13,132 nucleotides of DNA from Planctomycetaceae bacterium (GTDB taxonomy: Bacteria > Planctomycetota > Planctomycetia > Pirellulales > Thermoguttaceae), in assembly GCA_031282385.1 (NCBI GenBank), contig JAITDV010000304.1:1-13132 (forward strand). Direction: 5' to 3'. This document shows positions 6,166-13,132 of this stretch, in pieces. The translations under genes were made by a program, and so were the position numbers. The notes beneath the pieces are model-generated. The model did not search any database and was not told the origin of the DNA. It saw nothing but the letters and a program-made list of their open reading frames with translations. Positions within the stretch are counted from its first letter, which is position 1. Each line of letters begins with the position of its first letter.

Positions 6166-8550
6166 TTAATCTGGTTTTATCCAATTGATTATACTTTTGT
6201 ATAAAATTGTTGGATCAATTGGTTTTGTGATATGATCGTTCATTCCTGCCGCTATACATTGTTCTTTGTAACCAGCCATTGCGTGTGCGGTCATTGCGAG
6301 TATGGGCAAGTTTTTGTTTTTTGGATCTTTTCGCATTGCTTCTGTTGCTTGAAATCCGTCCATTTCGGGCATCTGAATATCCATAAACACCAACTTGTAA
6401 TCCTTCAATCGTACCATCTCCACCGCAATTTTACCATTCGACGCAACATCAACTTCAAAACCTTTACGCTTCAATAACTCTGTGGCGACGAGTTGATTTA
6501 TCTTGTTATCTTCTACAAGCAAAATCAATGCGCCGCGTAATTTTTCTGGAATCTCAACATCTGGCGGCTTTTCCTCTGCCGTTTCTACAGACGTTGTTTC
6601 ATTTTTTTTTGGTGTTGTTTGTACTGTTACTTGTGTTGTACTAACATCGACATTTACATCAGGCAATAAAAATTTTGCCGTGAATCTAAAGGTTGAACCG
6701 CGTCCGCGTTGGCTTTCACATTTAATATTGCCGTTCATTGCTTCAACAAGACTTTTTGTTATCGAAAGTCCCAAGCCTGTACCGCCGTGTTGACGAGTTG
6801 ATGAAGAATCAATTTGCGTAAACGGAGTGAAAAGTCTGCGCAATTCTTTTTCCGTCATTCCTACTCCAGTGTCCGAAACGGCAAATCGTATTAAAAACGA
6901 ATTATTATCAACTTTGTCAATTGCGTTGTCAATTTTTTGCGGCTTCGCCGAAATAATCCCCGAATCCAAAATATTTGTTACTTTGGCATTCAACTCAATC
7001 ATTCCTTTTTCCGTAAATTTGACCGCGTTACTCAATAAATTATCCAACACCTGCTTCAACCTGTTTCCATCACCAATAACTTTCTCCGGTAACCCTTCCA
7101 CATCAACCGAGAATTGTAAACCCTTGCCTTCTATTTCAGGTCTGTATTCACGGACAACTTCTTCAATTATATTCATCGGCGAAAATTCCTTCAATTGCAT
7201 TGTCAACTTGCCTGATTCAAGTTTGGCGAAATCTAATATATCGTTAATAATTACGAGTAATTTACGCGCAGATTTCTCCATCGTAACAACTAGTTCGTGT
7301 TGTTCGTTGTTCAATTTGGTGTTTAAAATCAGATTTGCAATGCCAAGAATTGCGTTCATCGGCGTTCTTATTTCGTGACTCACATTGGCAAGAAAATCAT
7401 TTTTCAACCTCGCCAAATCTTCCGCAACATTACGCGCGTTTTGTAAATCATTCTGTACTTTCCGAATTTGTGTAACATCCACAAGCCATACCATTGCGCC
7501 TTTTTCCGTATAGTAATCCGTGTAAAACAAATTCGCGAGCATTTCTTTGGGTTCGCCGCTTTTGGTTCGCATTGAGACGTCTCGCCAATGAATAATTTTA
7601 TTTTCAAGAAGTTCGTCGAATAATTTACGTGCGCAATCTCGATCTTGAAAGAAGTCGCTCATTTCTTCTTCGCCGTTTACGCCTAAAAAATCTTGCATGA
7701 ATGGAGTTGAGAATCGGATTTTTCCGTCAACAACAATTGAGAAACATACTGGACTTGAGTTGAGTACATCGAGCAGGAGTATGCGTTCTTGTTCCAACGC
7801 AAATTGAGCTTTTTTGAGTTCGCGTAAATCGCGGACATAACCTACAACCATAAACACTCCTTTGCGATTAACTCGAACCAATGTAACTTCAGCCGGTAAT
7901 AATTCACCTGTCGCCGTTTTATGCATCCATTCAAAAACAACACGACCGGTTTCAAATGCCGTACGCAATTTTTCTTTCACAAGTTGGATTGAGTTCATTC
8001 CATTGGGTTGTTGTTCAGGCGAAAATTCCCTGAAACGTTCTATAAATTCTTGTTTGTAGCGCAAACCGAATAATTTTACCGCTTCAAAATTACAATCAAC
8101 AAGATTCATATTCTCATCCCAGAACGAAACACAAAGCGGAGTTGCGTCAAGCATTATTTGAGTACGTTCTTCTGCAGCGCGTTCACGGAAATCGTAAAGT
8201 TGTGTTACCATAGAGTTGAACGCTTTTGAGAAGTTGCCCATGAAATCAACTCGTTGCGAAAAGTCACCTATTGCAACTTGTTCAACTTGCCACGCAAGAT
8301 GACGTAAATTAGCTTGCAATGTTTTCAGATAACCTGCTACTGCACCGCGAATTTGTATGTCAATATCAAAATCGCCGCTAGCAAATAAACGTAAAATCTC
8401 ACGTGTCTCAAGAAGTTCGTTGTACAACAATTCAAGGTCTGCACTTGTAATCACGCTTTTATTAGGAAACGCTTCGGCAAACGGAATTGTACTACGACCA
8501 ACCAAAAGTTGACGTAAACTCGTTATTTCACTTTTATCGGTACTCGACAT
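6166..8550 (-). CDS. Soluble hybrid histidine kinase, HAMP-PAS-PAS-HisKA-HATPase-REC
   Basis: Sensor kinase of 794 aa without any membrane segment, so cytoplasmic. Residues 45-125 look like one or two HAMP units (GDFDIDI..., GDFSQRVDF). PAS domains follow at about 130-245 and 255-365. The HisKA helix carries SHEIRTPMN with the phosphorylated His392. The ATP-binding domain has DNLLSNAVKF (Asn508), DTGVGM, LFTPF and GGTGLGLS. After a Thr/Glu-rich linker comes a receiver domain (673-790) with acidic residues at 680-681, phospho-acceptor Asp724 in FMDIQMPEMDG, and Lys776. All catalytic motifs are intact. No output domain is present, so it should pass phosphate to a separate protein that is not in the window. 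The gene downstream is a membrane cytochrome, which suggests a redox-related signal. The ATG at 8550 lacks a clear ribosome site. Confidence 0.95.
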   Translation of the reverse strand: MSSTDKSEITSLRQLLVGRSTIPFAEAFPNKSVITSADLELLYNELLETREILRLFASGDFDIDIQIRGAVAGYLKTLQANLRHLAWQVEQVAIGDFSQRVDFMGNFSKAFNSMVTQLYDFRERAAEERTQIMLDATPLCVSFWDENMNLVDCNFEAVKLFGLRYKQEFIERFREFSPEQQPNGMNSIQLVKEKLRTAFETGRVVFEWMHKTATGELLPAEVTLVRVNRKGVFMVVGYVRDLRELKKAQFALEQERILLLDVLNSSPVCFSIVVDGKIRFSTPFMQDFLGVNGEEEMSDFFQDRDCARKLFDELLENKIIHWRDVSMRTKSGEPKEMLANLFYTDYYTEKGAMVWLVDVTQIRKVQNDLQNARNVAEDLARLKNDFLANVSHEIRTPMNAILGIANLILNTKLNNEQHELVVTMEKSARKLLVIINDILDFAKLESGKLTMQLKEFSPMNIIEEVVREYRPEIEGKGLQFSVDVEGLPEKVIGDGNRLKQVLDNLLSNAVKFTEKGMIELNAKVTNILDSGIISAKPQKIDNAIDKVDNNSFLIRFAVSDTGVGMTEKELRRLFTPFTQIDSSSTRQHGGTGLGLSITKSLVEAMNGNIKCESQRGRGSTFRFTAKFLLPDVNVDVSTTQVTVQTTPKKNETTSVETAEEKPPDVEIPEKLRGALILLVEDNKINQLVATELLKRKGFEVDVASNGKIAVEMVRLKDYKLVFMDIQMPEMDGFQATEAMRKDPKNKNLPILAMTAHAMAGYKEQCIAAGMNDHITKPIDPTILYKSIINWIKPD

Positions 8551-8674
8551 GAAAATTTTTCAAGATATAACTGGTTGCAATCCAAATGCAAATTATCGTA
8601 ACTTCTCCAAACTATTCATAATTTAATTTCGGTAATCTATGCAACCTCAGCAACTGAAAACCTGCATTAATATT

Positions 8675-8780
8675 TCAAACTTTTCGCACTTTAAATTTCG
8701 TTGACCGCCGTTTGCCTAACTATTGGAAAGCAATGCTTTTACGCCCTTCTGTTACGCAATTTATAGTACGAGCGGTATAA
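8675..8780 (+). repeat. 104-bp palindromic element, copy C (diverged)
   Basis: The most degenerate of the five copies. It keeps CGCACTTTAAATTTCGTTGACCG at the left (8686 onward), CTATTGGAAAGCAATGCTTTTACG in the middle, and CGCAATTTATAGTACGAGCGG at the right. The central stem is changed, with TTTGCCTAAC in place of GCCTGCTTAC, so it may no longer fold as in the others. It lies about 125 bases before the kinase start. Confidence 0.75.
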
Positions 8781-9279
8781 GACTAAAAAAACACTGACAG
8801 TAAGAGGCGTATTGTCGCAAATTATTAATAATCAGTCAATGACTACAACACAATATTATAACTTAATTTCAACTAACAAATCCGCTCAAACGAAACTTTA
8901 CAATTGTTGTACATGAAATCTAAAAACAATATGTAAGTTTCATGTTATTTGCCTTCGCTGCTATTAACAGAATAAATGTAATGTCAAAATTTTATAATCA
9001 TATAATATTGCATAAACTCTTATTTAGATGCAATTAAAAAATTTTGATTTGGAAAAATTATTTTTACATAGACTTTTTAACTTTCCATTTTACAGTCGAT
9101 TTTTTTATAATATTGCAGAGTAATTTCCGGCAAAAGATCAAAATAAAATTTATCGATTACGTAAAAAAACGAATACTTTTATGTAACGTTTATAGTAATA
9201 AAATCGATAGTATTGATTACAATAATTATGTCGGAAATATCGATTCTACAACTGCGATTTCATAACCGACAATTTCATT
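8781..9279. other. AT-rich gap with no gene recognised
   Basis: About 500 bases of very AT-rich sequence between repeat copy C and family-2 copy 2. A 73-codon frame at 9044-9265 starts at TTG and has no ribosome site or family features, and a 30-codon frame starts at ATG 9028; I accept neither. No hairpin with a T-run, tRNA or clear promoter stands out. Confidence 0.5.
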
Positions 9280-9440
9280 TTTGGGAACTTCTAAAAACTC
9301 ATTTTGTCCACGAATTTTCACGAAAGATCACGAATTAAATAATTTGTGCAAATTTGTGTCAATTCGTGGACAAAATAAATTTATTGTCTAAATTTGTCTA
9401 TTCTGAAAATTTTAATAATTCTGTAAAAAATAGGTTTTTA
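9280..9440 (-). repeat. Dispersed AT-rich repeat, family 2, copy 2
   Basis: Inverted copy of 2381-2541. Inside it GTCCACGAATT and AATTCGTGGAC form a perfect 11-bp inverted pair about 50 bases apart, and CACGAATT/AATTTGTG pair between them. The structure is better preserved here than in copy 1. The copy begins 10 bases past the stop codon of the FAD oxidoreductase, so it should form that transcript's 3' end. Confidence 0.8.
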
Positions 9441-9449
9441 GGAGCTGCC

Positions 9450-10823
9450 TTATGAAAATAGAAATTTTTGGACTTTTTTCATATCAACATTAGCCGGCGC
9501 GGTTTTGTCTTCTAGGGCAATTGCGGCAACTGTTCCAACTCCTGCTCCAATTGCCATACAAATATTCTGAACACGATAACTCGAATGAGCTTCATGCGTG
9601 CCGCTAATACAACGTCCGGCAACAAGCAAACCATCCACCTTTTGCGGAATCACAGATGTTAACGGAATATCGTAAGGTTTTACTCTTGCAGCGGAACCTT
9701 GAATTTCTGATGATGTTTGATTTTCCGCTTGACCGCTTCCAGCCGGATTGTGAATGTCTATAACAAAATTTGCCCCTCGAACAATTGCGTTGTCCCACTT
9801 TCGACCTGACACAAGGTCTTCACGTTTCAATTGTTCCAACCCGCAAATCCGCCGCGTTTCACGAACTCCAATCACCGCCGGCATGTGCGAAACGTAAATG
9901 TTTTCATAACCCGGCAAATATTTTCTCATAAAATCAACAACTTGAAACGCTTGACGACGGCATTCCAATTCGGCTTTTGTTAAGTCTTCAATTTTTGTTC
10001 CGAAAAGACGGTTGATTTGTGTTGCGTTGACGCATGCTTTTCCGCGCCGTCCCATTTTGTAGGTGCGGACAACTCCGACTGTTTCCGGCAATTCACCGTT
10101 TTTTTGCGCCGTAACCGTAACTGTTTCCCAAGTTTCTGTTGCGTTAATTTTTGTTGCCCGTGCCGCTTCTTCACTGCCGCAATATTTAGCGTTGTCCGCA
10201 ACTCCTTCAACCGCAAACATAATAGACATCGGTTGCACCAACCCATCGTCTGCACGACCAACCTCAAAAGGAACTCCCGACAACACCGCAACATCCGCAT
10301 CACCTGTTGCATCAATAATCAACTTGGCACGAACAATAATTGTTCCTTCTTTTGAAATTGCTTTGACTCCGACAATTCGGTTGTTTTCAAGAACTGGTTC
10401 GGTAACCCAAGTGTGCAGTAGAATTGTTGTTCCAGCTTTTTGGAGAATATCGGCATAGTGTAAATCGGCACGTTCGGGATCGAAACTGTTACCGCCAATT
10501 TTTTTGTGGACTTCTTTGACAAAAGGACTTTGAACTCCGCCCATCAATGGCCAAACCCGCGCGTGAATCCCCATTCCGCCAAGCCGACCGTAACGTTCAA
10601 GAATCAACGTTTTCCGTCCAAGCCGAGCCGAATTTGCCGCCGCCGCAAATCCAGCCGGACCGCCACCGCAAACCAAAACTTCCGTCTCAAAAGAATGATT
10701 GACGGAACTTGTTAAAATAGCCGGCGTTGTGTTTTTACCCGCCGTTGCAGAACTTAAAACGCCAACTGTTGTCGCTCCGGCTAATGTACCCAATAATTGA
10801 CGACGATTCATGTTAAGTGCCAT
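9450..10823 (-). CDS. Tat-exported FAD-dependent oxidoreductase
   Basis: FAD_oxidored-family flavoprotein of 457 aa, predicted to act in the periplasm. The N-terminus is a Tat signal (MNRRQLLGTLAGATTVGVLSS, Arg7-Arg8), so the protein would be exported folded with its cofactor. The dinucleotide-binding fold follows: VLVCGGGPAGFAAA at 49-62, then ERYGRLGGMG at 76-85. ATGDADVA (172-179) is the second FAD contact, and GLLVAGRCISGTHEAHSSYR (398-417) is the typical C-terminal FAD-binding stretch. VIGVRETRRI (318-327) is also characteristic of the family. The substrate cannot be told from sequence; in Planctomycetes such proteins often sit near carbohydrate-degradation genes, not seen here. The start at 10823 is fixed by AAAGGAG seven bases upstream. 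It stands alone, flanked by repeats on both sides. Confidence 0.92.
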   Translation of the reverse strand: MALNMNRRQLLGTLAGATTVGVLSSATAGKNTTPAILTSSVNHSFETEVLVCGGGPAGFAAAANSARLGRKTLILERYGRLGGMGIHARVWPLMGGVQSPFVKEVHKKIGGNSFDPERADLHYADILQKAGTTILLHTWVTEPVLENNRIVGVKAISKEGTIIVRAKLIIDATGDADVAVLSGVPFEVGRADDGLVQPMSIMFAVEGVADNAKYCGSEEAARATKINATETWETVTVTAQKNGELPETVGVVRTYKMGRRGKACVNATQINRLFGTKIEDLTKAELECRRQAFQVVDFMRKYLPGYENIYVSHMPAVIGVRETRRICGLEQLKREDLVSGRKWDNAIVRGANFVIDIHNPAGSGQAENQTSSEIQGSAARVKPYDIPLTSVIPQKVDGLLVAGRCISGTHEAHSSYRVQNICMAIGAGVGTVAAIALEDKTAPANVDMKKVQKFLFS

Positions 10824-11136
10824 AATTTTACTCCTTTAATTTAATTGTTATATTTTTCACACTTTAAGATTCGATTTTATTTTTGACAAAGGACAAAATT
10901 TGACTTTGGAGATATGACAAACTTGAATGTTATATTAAAATCCGAAATTTCAAATGTAATAAATATAAATGTTTTAGTGAAATATAATTTTACGTTGTTA
11001 AATTTGATTTAAAGATTATTTACCCCAATTAGTCCTATCGTCTCTAAAATTTTCGTTGGGACAAATGTAACAATATGTACAAATAAATCCTCAATCAATT
11101 CTAACTTAAACCCTGCAATAAACAGAGTTTTTTACT
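10824..11136. other. AT-rich gap upstream of the FAD oxidoreductase
   Basis: Holds the ribosome site of the oxidoreductase and presumably its promoter, which I cannot place with confidence (TTGTCA and TAAAGT 17 bases apart on the minus strand is a weak candidate). At 10856-10870, TCACACTTTAAGATT resembles one end of the 104-bp element (TCACACTTTAAATTT), but the rest does not match, so it is at most a remnant. I see no gene. Confidence 0.4.
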
Positions 11137-11241
11137 TTTAAACTGTTCATACTCTAAATTTCCTTCACCGTCGCTTGCTTACCTATCGGAATGCAGGCTT
11201 CTACGCTCTTGAGTCACACAATTTATGGTACGTCCAGTATA
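11137..11241 (+). repeat. 104-bp palindromic element, copy D
   Basis: Same family as copies A, B, C and E, and equal in length to E. The left end is TTTAAACTGTTCATACTC, the hairpin region GCTTGCTTACC...GGAATGCAGGC has two changes that weaken the stem, and the right end is CACAATTTATGGTACGTCCAGT. The right end overlaps the last codons and stop of the lipoprotein gene on the minus strand. Confidence 0.88.
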
Positions 11242-11657
11242 TTCACGAGGTGAAAATCTGCCGTTTGCGGTTTACCAACTTTCACATTATAACGCAATTC
11301 TCCCCGCAACGCATTAGAAGGAATTTTATATGGAGCAGCGTGATTGGTGTTATCATCTTTTGCCGGATTGGGGTCTTCCCAATTGATAAAAACGGCATAT
11401 TCTCCGGGAATCACGCCGCTTCTTTTATTGCTTGCAAGTATCAATTGATATTTTCCTGATTTGTCGGTAATTCCAAACGCCGGTGGAGGAACAGTCGTAG
11501 CGTCGGAAACTGCTTGAAATAATACTTTTAGATTCTCCGCAGGTATTCCGTCAACAGTAACTGTTCCCGAAATTTGAGTTACCTGTTGCCCGCAACCGGT
11601 GCAAACACAAAATACGACAACAAATAACAATAAACAAACAAATAATTTTTTACTCAT
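11223..11657 (-). CDS. Second carboxypeptidase regulatory-like lipoprotein
   Basis: Predicted envelope lipoprotein of 144 aa, related to the one at 2554-3060. The signal peptide MSKKLFVCLLLFVVVFCV ends at a lipobox (CTGC) with Cys22 lipidated. The beta-sandwich domain follows: SGTVTVDGIPAENLKVLF, GITDKSGKYQL and GVIPGEYAVFI. I chose ATG 11657 because AAGGA lies seven bases upstream and the protein then begins with a normal signal peptide. The frame is open to ATG 11750, adding 31 residues that also resemble a lipoprotein signal (LLIIVVICASCGQ), but that part overlaps a repeat and is probably chance. The stop and the last six residues lie in repeat copy D, so the original C-terminus may have been altered. 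It lies 356 bases after the second DUF1559 gene on the same strand. Confidence 0.85.
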   Translation of the reverse strand: MSKKLFVCLLLFVVVFCVCTGCGQQVTQISGTVTVDGIPAENLKVLFQAVSDATTVPPPAFGITDKSGKYQLILASNKRSGVIPGEYAVFINWEDPNPAKDDNTNHAAPYKIPSNALRGELRYNVKVGKPQTADFHLVNILDVP

Positions 11658-11687
11658 TTTTTTCCTTGCAAAGGCAATCTCTCGTAA

Positions 11688-11775
11688 TTTATTTTGTCCA
11701 CAACTTGCACAAATAACCACAATAATAAGTAACATCAATTTTGCGTACATTTATGAAAATTCGTGGACAAAAAGA
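11688..11775 (+). repeat. Dispersed AT-rich repeat, family 2, degenerate copy 3
   Basis: Keeps the two outer blocks of copy 2, TTTATTTTGTCCAC at the left with CTTGCACAAAT, and ATGAAAATTCGTGGACAAAA at the right, while the middle has diverged. Its right edge abuts repeat copy E. It overlaps the optional 5' extension of the lipoprotein frame. Confidence 0.6.
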
Positions 11776-11776
11776 T

Positions 11777-11881
11777 TTTAAACTGTTCACACTTTAAATT
11801 TTGTTTACCTTTGCCTGCTTACCTATCGGAAAGCAGGCATTTACGCTCTTGAGTCAAACAATTTATAGGATAAACAGTATG
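11777..11881 (+). repeat. 104-bp palindromic element, copy E
   Basis: Well-preserved copy: left end TTTAAACTGTTCACAC, stem GCCTGCTTACC...GGAAAGCAGGC, right end CAATTTATAGGATAAACAGTAT. It lies between the second DUF1559 gene and the second lipoprotein and reads against both. It is the copy closest to the inferred consensus on the left side. Confidence 0.9.
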
Positions 11882-12013
11882 AAAATTGCCTAAAATAATT
11901 TTTTGAAGTTATATTTTCTGGTTACGAATACACAAAATTACTGTAAAATTTGTTTAGAAATATTGTTTACGGCGATTTGTGCATTCACGGTTAAAAACAA
12001 TTTTGAAATGATG
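11882..12013. other. Gap after the second DUF1559 gene
   Basis: About 130 AT-rich bases between repeat copy E and the DUF1559 stop. I find no clear terminator hairpin, ORF or promoter. Confidence 0.4.
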
Positions 12014-13132
12014 TTACGGTAATGTTGCTAATTCGCCGTCCATAATTCCGATACATTTTCCCCAAACACCGAGATTATAAGTGGAAGTAGTAGTACTCCA
12101 TCCGGTACCAATGTTAATAGTATCAGAAACAAATCTTACGGAACCGTCCGCCAATGCCGAATTGATTCCGCCGGTGTGATATGAACCCGCAGAACGTGAA
12201 CATGTATGTTTTCGATTGGCGTCGCTATCGGTCATTGTATTGTAACAATATGACCAATCATGCGATTTAAGCGTTCCTGATCTTGAAGACATGGTATAAG
12301 TGTTGTTTCGGGGAACACTTGCCCAATATGTTGCGCGGTAAATATCCGCAGCATCTTTGGGATTTTTGGGAGAATGCCTCTCGACAAAAGCAACAGTATT
12401 TGACGTACCATCGGTAATAGAGTCAAAAGATTCAAAATTAGCAACTTGAGAAAAACCTCTGTTGACGTTATGAAAAATTCCCCGCAATGTCGGACGGTTT
12501 GCATGACCAACACGATCCCACCAAAAATTCGCGTCAGTGTTGGCACCGGCTACTGCACGATAAGATGTTTGATATTGGTCAAATGGTGTGTAACCGCCGC
12601 CATCGATAGCTGAAAACTGTTCCGTACTGGGACGTGTCAATTTGCCTACGCCAACATCGGAAGGACATTCATAAATCGACATTCGCAACGACGCCAATTC
12701 TTTATTCCGACCAGGCGGATAAGTTACAACATCATCATTTGCCATACTTGCTTGAGGGTTGTACAGTTCATACGCCGCTGTTTTTTCCAAATAAGGCAAA
12801 ATTGCAACACCCCAAATAGAACGAAACGTGGTCAGACAAGTGTCCATATTTCCAGCTGATCCGGTTTCATTGGTTCGTGCTGCTACCGCTCCGGCGGGCA
12901 TACAACTAAAAGAATCGTGATAATTGTGTGTCGCAAGTGCTAATTGTTTCATCTTGCTGGAACATTGCGCACGACGTGAGGCTTCACGCGCCGCTTGAAC
13001 CGCTGGTAAGAGTAAAGCAATCAAAATCCCAATAATCGCAATCACCACAAGAAGCTCAACAAGAGTAAAACCAAGTAAACAAAGAAAAGGCTTGGGAGAA
13101 ATCCACAGAAAATTATCGTAACAATAATTTGG
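12014..13132 (-). CDS. DUF1559 prepilin-like protein, 5' end outside the window
   Basis: Second DUF1559 (SBP_bac_10) protein, with 372 residues visible and the frame open through the window edge, so the true start is outside. The first in-frame GTG (13048) lies inside the prepilin motif and cannot be the real start. The motif G-FTLVELLVVIAIIGILIA, with Gly just before Phe as in classic prepilin-peptidase sites, is preceded by PKPFLCLLG. Then come LLPAVQAAREASRRAQCSSKMKQLALATHNYHDSF, FDSITDGTSNTVAFVERH and, near the end, a complete H-X9-DG motif (HTGGINSALADG) followed by SVRFVSDTI. The protein should be cleaved or anchored at the inner membrane with its body outside. A related lipoprotein follows on the same strand, mirroring the pair at the other end of the window. 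Confidence 0.92.
   Translation of the reverse strand, partial: PNYCYDNFLWISPKPFLCLLGFTLVELLVVIAIIGILIALLLPAVQAAREASRRAQCSSKMKQLALATHNYHDSFSCMPAGAVAARTNETGSAGNMDTCLTTFRSIWGVAILPYLEKTAAYELYNPQASMANDDVVTYPPGRNKELASLRMSIYECPSDVGVGKLTRPSTEQFSAIDGGGYTPFDQYQTSYRAVAGANTDANFWWDRVGHANRPTLRGIFHNVNRGFSQVANFESFDSITDGTSNTVAFVERHSPKNPKDAADIYRATYWASVPRNNTYTMSSRSGTLKSHDWSYCYNTMTDSDANRKHTCSRSAGSYHTGGINSALADGSVRFVSDTINIGTGWSTTTSTYNLGVWGKCIGIMDGELATLP

Noticed and set aside
6827..7378. 183-aa plus-strand ORF
   Set aside because: Antisense to the ATPase and HisKA domains of the kinase; no family features of its own.
9044..9265. 73-aa plus-strand ORF
   Set aside because: TTG start, no ribosome site, composition expected from AT-rich non-coding DNA.
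10063..10458. 131-aa plus-strand ORF
   Set aside because: Antisense to the FAD oxidoreductase, which has a good ribosome site and intact FAD motifs.
11658..11750. Longer start for the second lipoprotein with its own lipoprotein-like signal
   Set aside because: The extension overlaps a dispersed repeat, has no ribosome site, and would put a second complete signal peptide inside the protein.
4799..11881. CRISPR array as an explanation for the repeated hairpins
   Set aside because: Copies are about 104 bp, irregularly spaced over 7 kb, in both orientations, and have no uniform spacers or cas genes nearby.
8593..13120. Recurring word ATTATCGTWAC at about 2170, 5850, 8593 and 13110 as an operator
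   Set aside because: Positions relative to genes differ, one occurrence is inside a gene, and such a word can recur by chance in this composition.

Overview
The window looks like chromosomal DNA from an AT-rich member of the Planctomycetes (or a close relative in the PVC group). The evidence is two DUF1559 proteins with the prepilin-like FTLVELLVVIAIIGILIA start, two small lipoproteins of the carboxypeptidase-regulatory/transthyretin-like type common in that phylum, a Tat-exported FAD oxidoreductase and a soluble HAMP-PAS hybrid kinase. No phage genes, transposase or CRISPR array is visible, so this is not an obvious island, but the spaces between genes are long and full of dispersed structured repeats.

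Layout. 1-2000 (+): a near-perfect sigma70-type promoter, a long leader, one small ORF, then a DUF1559 gene whose reading frame is broken by a run of 15 G. 1984-2553: two different long hairpins and a dispersed AT-rich repeat. 2554-3060 (+): a lipoprotein, closed by a terminator that faces both ways. 3125-4546 (-): a CdsA/YnbB-like membrane cytidylyltransferase with an altered signature, preceded by a small membrane protein. 4722-4795 (-): tRNA-Arg(UCG), abutting a copy of a 104-bp repeat. 5246-8550 (-): a hybrid histidine kinase followed by a membrane-anchored cytochrome with three CXXCH motifs, probably one operon. 9450-10823 (-): a Tat-exported FAD oxidoreductase. 11223-11657 (-): a second lipoprotein. 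12014 to the window edge (-): a second DUF1559 gene, cut by the edge.

The two ends carry the same two-gene module, DUF1559 followed by a regulatory-like lipoprotein, facing inward from opposite strands. Both members are predicted to be exported and attached to the envelope.

The most notable signals are: (1) the G15 tract in the first DUF1559 gene, where removing one G joins a convincing upstream coding frame to the DUF1559 frame, so the gene is a phase-variation candidate unless the run length is a sequencing error; (2) a family of at least five ~104-bp elements with ~19-bp terminal inverted repeats and an internal GC-rich hairpin, resembling MITEs, one lying 3 bases from the 5' end of the tRNA and one supplying the stop codon of a lipoprotein; (3) a second ~160-bp repeat family in two good copies and one degenerate copy; (4) loss of the Lys-Asp pair from the CdsA signature. 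All of this was read by eye, with no alignments or database searches.
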